NCBI GenBank assembly: GCA_039190895.1
Contig: JBCCXY010000046.1
Location: 1 to 24,635, forward strand
Length of the DNA: 24,635 bases
Source of the DNA: Ovoidimarina sp039190895
GTDB lineage: Bacteria; Pseudomonadota; Alphaproteobacteria; Rhodobacterales; Rhodobacteraceae
Direction: 5' to 3'
In this document: piece after piece, positions 22,967 through 24,635 of the stretch
Layout of the letters: each line of letters opens with the position of its first letter
How positions within the stretch are numbered: position 1 is the first letter of the stretch
The notes under the pieces: model-generated
Databases searched by the model: none
Told to the model about the DNA's origin: nothing
Seen by the model: the letters and a program-made list of their open reading frames with translations, nothing else
Position numbers and translations under genes: made by a program

Positions 22967-23564
22967 GCTTATCGCCTCGCCCGGCCTGCTCGCCGTGACG
23001 GCGGTCTGTGCGTACTTGTTGGGTTCCGTGCCTTTCGGCCTCGTGATGGCGCGGCTTTTTGGGCTGGGCGACCTGCGCGCCATAGGGTCGGGCAATATCG
23101 GCGCCACGAATGTCCTGCGGACCGGGAACAAGGTCGCGGCCTTTGCGACGTTGGTACTGGACGCAGGGAAGGGGGCCATCGCCGTTCTGACCGCCCGCGT
23201 GCTGATCGGCGAGGACGCCGCCCAAATCGCGGGCCTCTTTGCTTTCCTCGGCCACCTCTACCCGATCTGGATCAGATTTCGCGGCGGAAAAGGAGTGGCA
23301 GCGTTCCTTGGAACCTTGCTCGCCCTCTCGTTGCCGGTCGGCGCGGCGGCCTGCCTGACCTGGCTCGCCATCGCGGCGGCCCTGCGTTTCTCGTCGCTGT
23401 CGGCCCTTGCGTCAGCCGCCCTCGCCCCGCTGTGGGCAATTCTGCTCGGCGCAGGCAGTCAGGTGGTCCTGCTGTTGGCCTTTGCTGCACTGATCTTCTG
23501 GACGCATCGTGGCAACATCCAGCGCCTGTTGGCGGGAACAGAACCAAAGATCGGCAAATCCTAA
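22959..23564 (+). CDS. plsY: Acyl-phosphate:glycerol-3-phosphate acyltransferase PlsY
   Basis: 201 residues. PlsY is an integral membrane enzyme that moves the acyl group from acyl-phosphate (made by PlsX) to glycerol 3-phosphate, the first step of phospholipid synthesis. Three conserved loop motifs are present: GSGNIGATNVLR (43-54), LDAGKGA (about 67-73) and FRGGKGVA (107-114). Five or so hydrophobic segments fit the family topology, and the length is typical. The ATG at 22959 lies inside the 3' end of the dihydroorotase-like gene. The stop overlaps the queG stop by 4 nt on the other strand, leaving no room for a terminator between them. Confidence 0.97.
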   Translation: MPELIASPGLLAVTAVCAYLLGSVPFGLVMARLFGLGDLRAIGSGNIGATNVLRTGNKVAAFATLVLDAGKGAIAVLTARVLIGEDAAQIAGLFAFLGHLYPIWIRFRGGKGVAAFLGTLLALSLPVGAAACLTWLAIAAALRFSSLSALASAALAPLWAILLGAGSQVVLLLAFAALIFWTHRGNIQRLLAGTEPKIGKS

Positions 23565-24583
23565 GGCAGCCGGTCAAACGCCCACGCCGCCGCATCGGCC
23601 ACCGCTGGATCCGCATCCCCCCGCAACGCGGCCACAGATGGCTTCAGTCGCACCGCGCCGGAATTGCCGATCGCATAGCACACGTTCCGAACAAACCGAT
23701 CCCGCCCGATCCGCTTGATCGGCGACCCCTGAAACCGCTCCCGAAACGCCGCGTCATCCAGCCGGGCGAGGTCCTCCAGCGGGGGTGCCACCGTCCCCTC
23801 CCGCGCTGCGTACCTTATCTCGGTTGCCTGCCCGGCGTACTTGTTCCACGGGCAGACGGAGAGGCAATCATCACACCCGTAGATCCGGTTCCCCAAACCG
23901 GGCCTCAGGTCTTCATCCACCGGCCCCTGATGCTCAATCGTCAGGTACGACACGCAGCGTCTGGCATCCAACTGGAACGGCGCCGGGAAAGCGTCGGTCG
24001 GGCAGACGTCCAGGCAGGCCCGACACGACCCGCAATGCTCCGTCTCGGGCGCGTCCGGCTCCAGCACTGCAGTCGTGAAGATCGACCCGAGAAAGAACCA
24101 GTTCCCCAGACGTCGAGACAACAGGTTTGTGTGCTTCCCTTGCCACCCCAGCCCGGCCGCCTGCGCGAGGGGTTTCTCCATGACCGGTGCGGTGTCGACA
24201 AAAACCTTCACCTCACATCCGGCCTCGGCCACCAACCATCGAGCAACGCGCTTCAGCCGCGCTTTGACCACATCATGATAGTCTTTTCCGCGTGAATAGA
24301 CACTGATATTGCCCGTTTCCGGTAGCTTGAGGCCCGCCAATGAATCCCCGTCCGGCGTGTAGGCCTCCGCCAACATGATCACCGAGCGCGCCTCGGGCCA
24401 CAATGCCGTCGGGTCGCCGCGCCACGCCATTCTCTCGGCCATCCAGGCCATCTGCCCGTGCCGCCCCTCGGCCACGAACTCCGCCAACCGATCCGCGGTG
24501 TATGGCGCGGCCCCGGGCTCACAAATCCGCGCCTCCGAAAACCCTTCCTCAAGGCACCGCGCGACGAGCGCAGACTTGAGCAC
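23561..24583 (-). CDS. queG: Epoxyqueuosine reductase QueG
   Basis: 340 residues starting at a GTG. QueG is a cobalamin and 4Fe-4S enzyme that reduces epoxyqueuosine to queuosine in tRNA. The N-terminal DUF1730 domain has GDPTALWPEARSVIML and the catalytic-site VFVDTAPVMEK (Asp130) followed by GWQGKHTNLLS. The cluster-binding Cys residues are at 184, 187, 190 and 194 (HCGSCRACLDVCPT), 210, and 237, 240 and 244 (GCDDCLSVCPWNK). A HEAT-like C-terminal repeat carries RDRFVRNVCYAIGNSG. The GTG directly follows GAGAGG, which is too close to be an ideal ribosome-binding site; AGAAGAAG further upstream may serve. No in-frame ATG is better placed. Confidence 0.95.
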   Translation of the reverse strand: MLKSALVARCLEEGFSEARICEPGAAPYTADRLAEFVAEGRHGQMAWMAERMAWRGDPTALWPEARSVIMLAEAYTPDGDSLAGLKLPETGNISVYSRGKDYHDVVKARLKRVARWLVAEAGCEVKVFVDTAPVMEKPLAQAAGLGWQGKHTNLLSRRLGNWFFLGSIFTTAVLEPDAPETEHCGSCRACLDVCPTDAFPAPFQLDARRCVSYLTIEHQGPVDEDLRPGLGNRIYGCDDCLSVCPWNKYAGQATEIRYAAREGTVAPPLEDLARLDDAAFRERFQGSPIKRIGRDRFVRNVCYAIGNSGAVRLKPSVAALRGDADPAVADAAAWAFDRLP

Positions 24584-24601
24584 CTCTCGTGTCTTCTTCT
24601 G

Positions 24602-24635
24602 GCTGGAAATACTCCGGGGGGTCTGGGGGGCTGGC
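24602..24635 (-). repeat. Possible repetitive intergenic motif upstream of queG
   Basis: Upstream of queG the minus strand reads runs of C (CCCCCC, CCCCCC) then GGAGTATTTCCAGCCAGAAG. I recall similar C-run plus GGAGTATTT...GCCAGA.GAAG stretches in many Rhodobacteraceae intergenic regions, but this is memory and not a search. The element is cut by the window edge and only one copy is visible here. Confidence 0.35.

Overview
The window is GC-rich, densely packed chromosomal DNA. It very probably comes from an alphaproteobacterium of the family Rhodobacteraceae (Roseobacter group). This rests on the secA / parvulin / argJ / mutT order, a rimP-nusA-ylxR-infB block whose YlxR is fused to an L7Ae-like domain, Tat-type signal peptides, an NDUFAF5-like methyltransferase without a normal SAM motif, and the general style of the proteins. 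There is no rRNA, tRNA, CRISPR array, insertion sequence or phage gene. Most of the window is core housekeeping DNA.

Layout. (1) 1-3653: the 5' end of secA (minus) diverges from a plus-strand operon of a periplasmic parvulin, argJ, a MutT-type Nudix hydrolase and an FkbM methyltransferase broken by a one-base frameshift at a G run. (2) 3667-9180 (minus): rimP-nusA-ylxR/ylxQ-infB, the transcription/translation factor operon, preceded by a candidate promoter and a terminator-like hairpin directly before rimP. (3) 9185-11220 (minus): prolyl aminopeptidase overlapping a short orphan family-5 solute-binding protein. (4) 11290-15530: ubiG (plus) meets a MarR regulator (minus); comF-grxC (minus) diverges from a methyltransferase-like gene and hemH (plus). 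(5) 15531-17060: a Tat-exported L,D-transpeptidase-like protein diverges from a CAP-domain lipoprotein, which is followed by a 140-nt imperfect inverted repeat of unknown nature. (6) 17061-19016 (minus): pncA-pncB, the nicotinamide to nicotinate to NaMN salvage pair, with a hairpin over the pncA ribosome-binding site and another between the genes. (7) 19108-20010: trhO, a tRNA U34 hydroxylase. (8) 20118-23564 (plus): pyrB, a 33-residue membrane microprotein, a tail-anchored protein, a dihydroorotase-family protein lacking most metal ligands, and plsY, all overlapping or nearly touching. (9) queG (minus) ends tail-to-tail with plsY.

The most interesting region is 20118-23564. The dihydroorotase-like protein has lost the HxH metal motif, the following Arg, a later metal His and the active-site Asp. 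It therefore looks like a PyrX-type structural partner of aspartate carbamoyltransferase, as known in Pseudomonas. Here two small membrane-anchored ORFs lie between pyrB and that partner and are translationally coupled to pyrB, which suggests a membrane-tethered ATCase assembly. Other leads are the rimP leader hairpin, the sequestered pncA ribosome-binding site, apparently leaderless trhO and pyrB transcripts, the structured 16876-17015 element, and the frameshifted FkbM gene. All functional calls come from reading motifs by eye; no database search was run.
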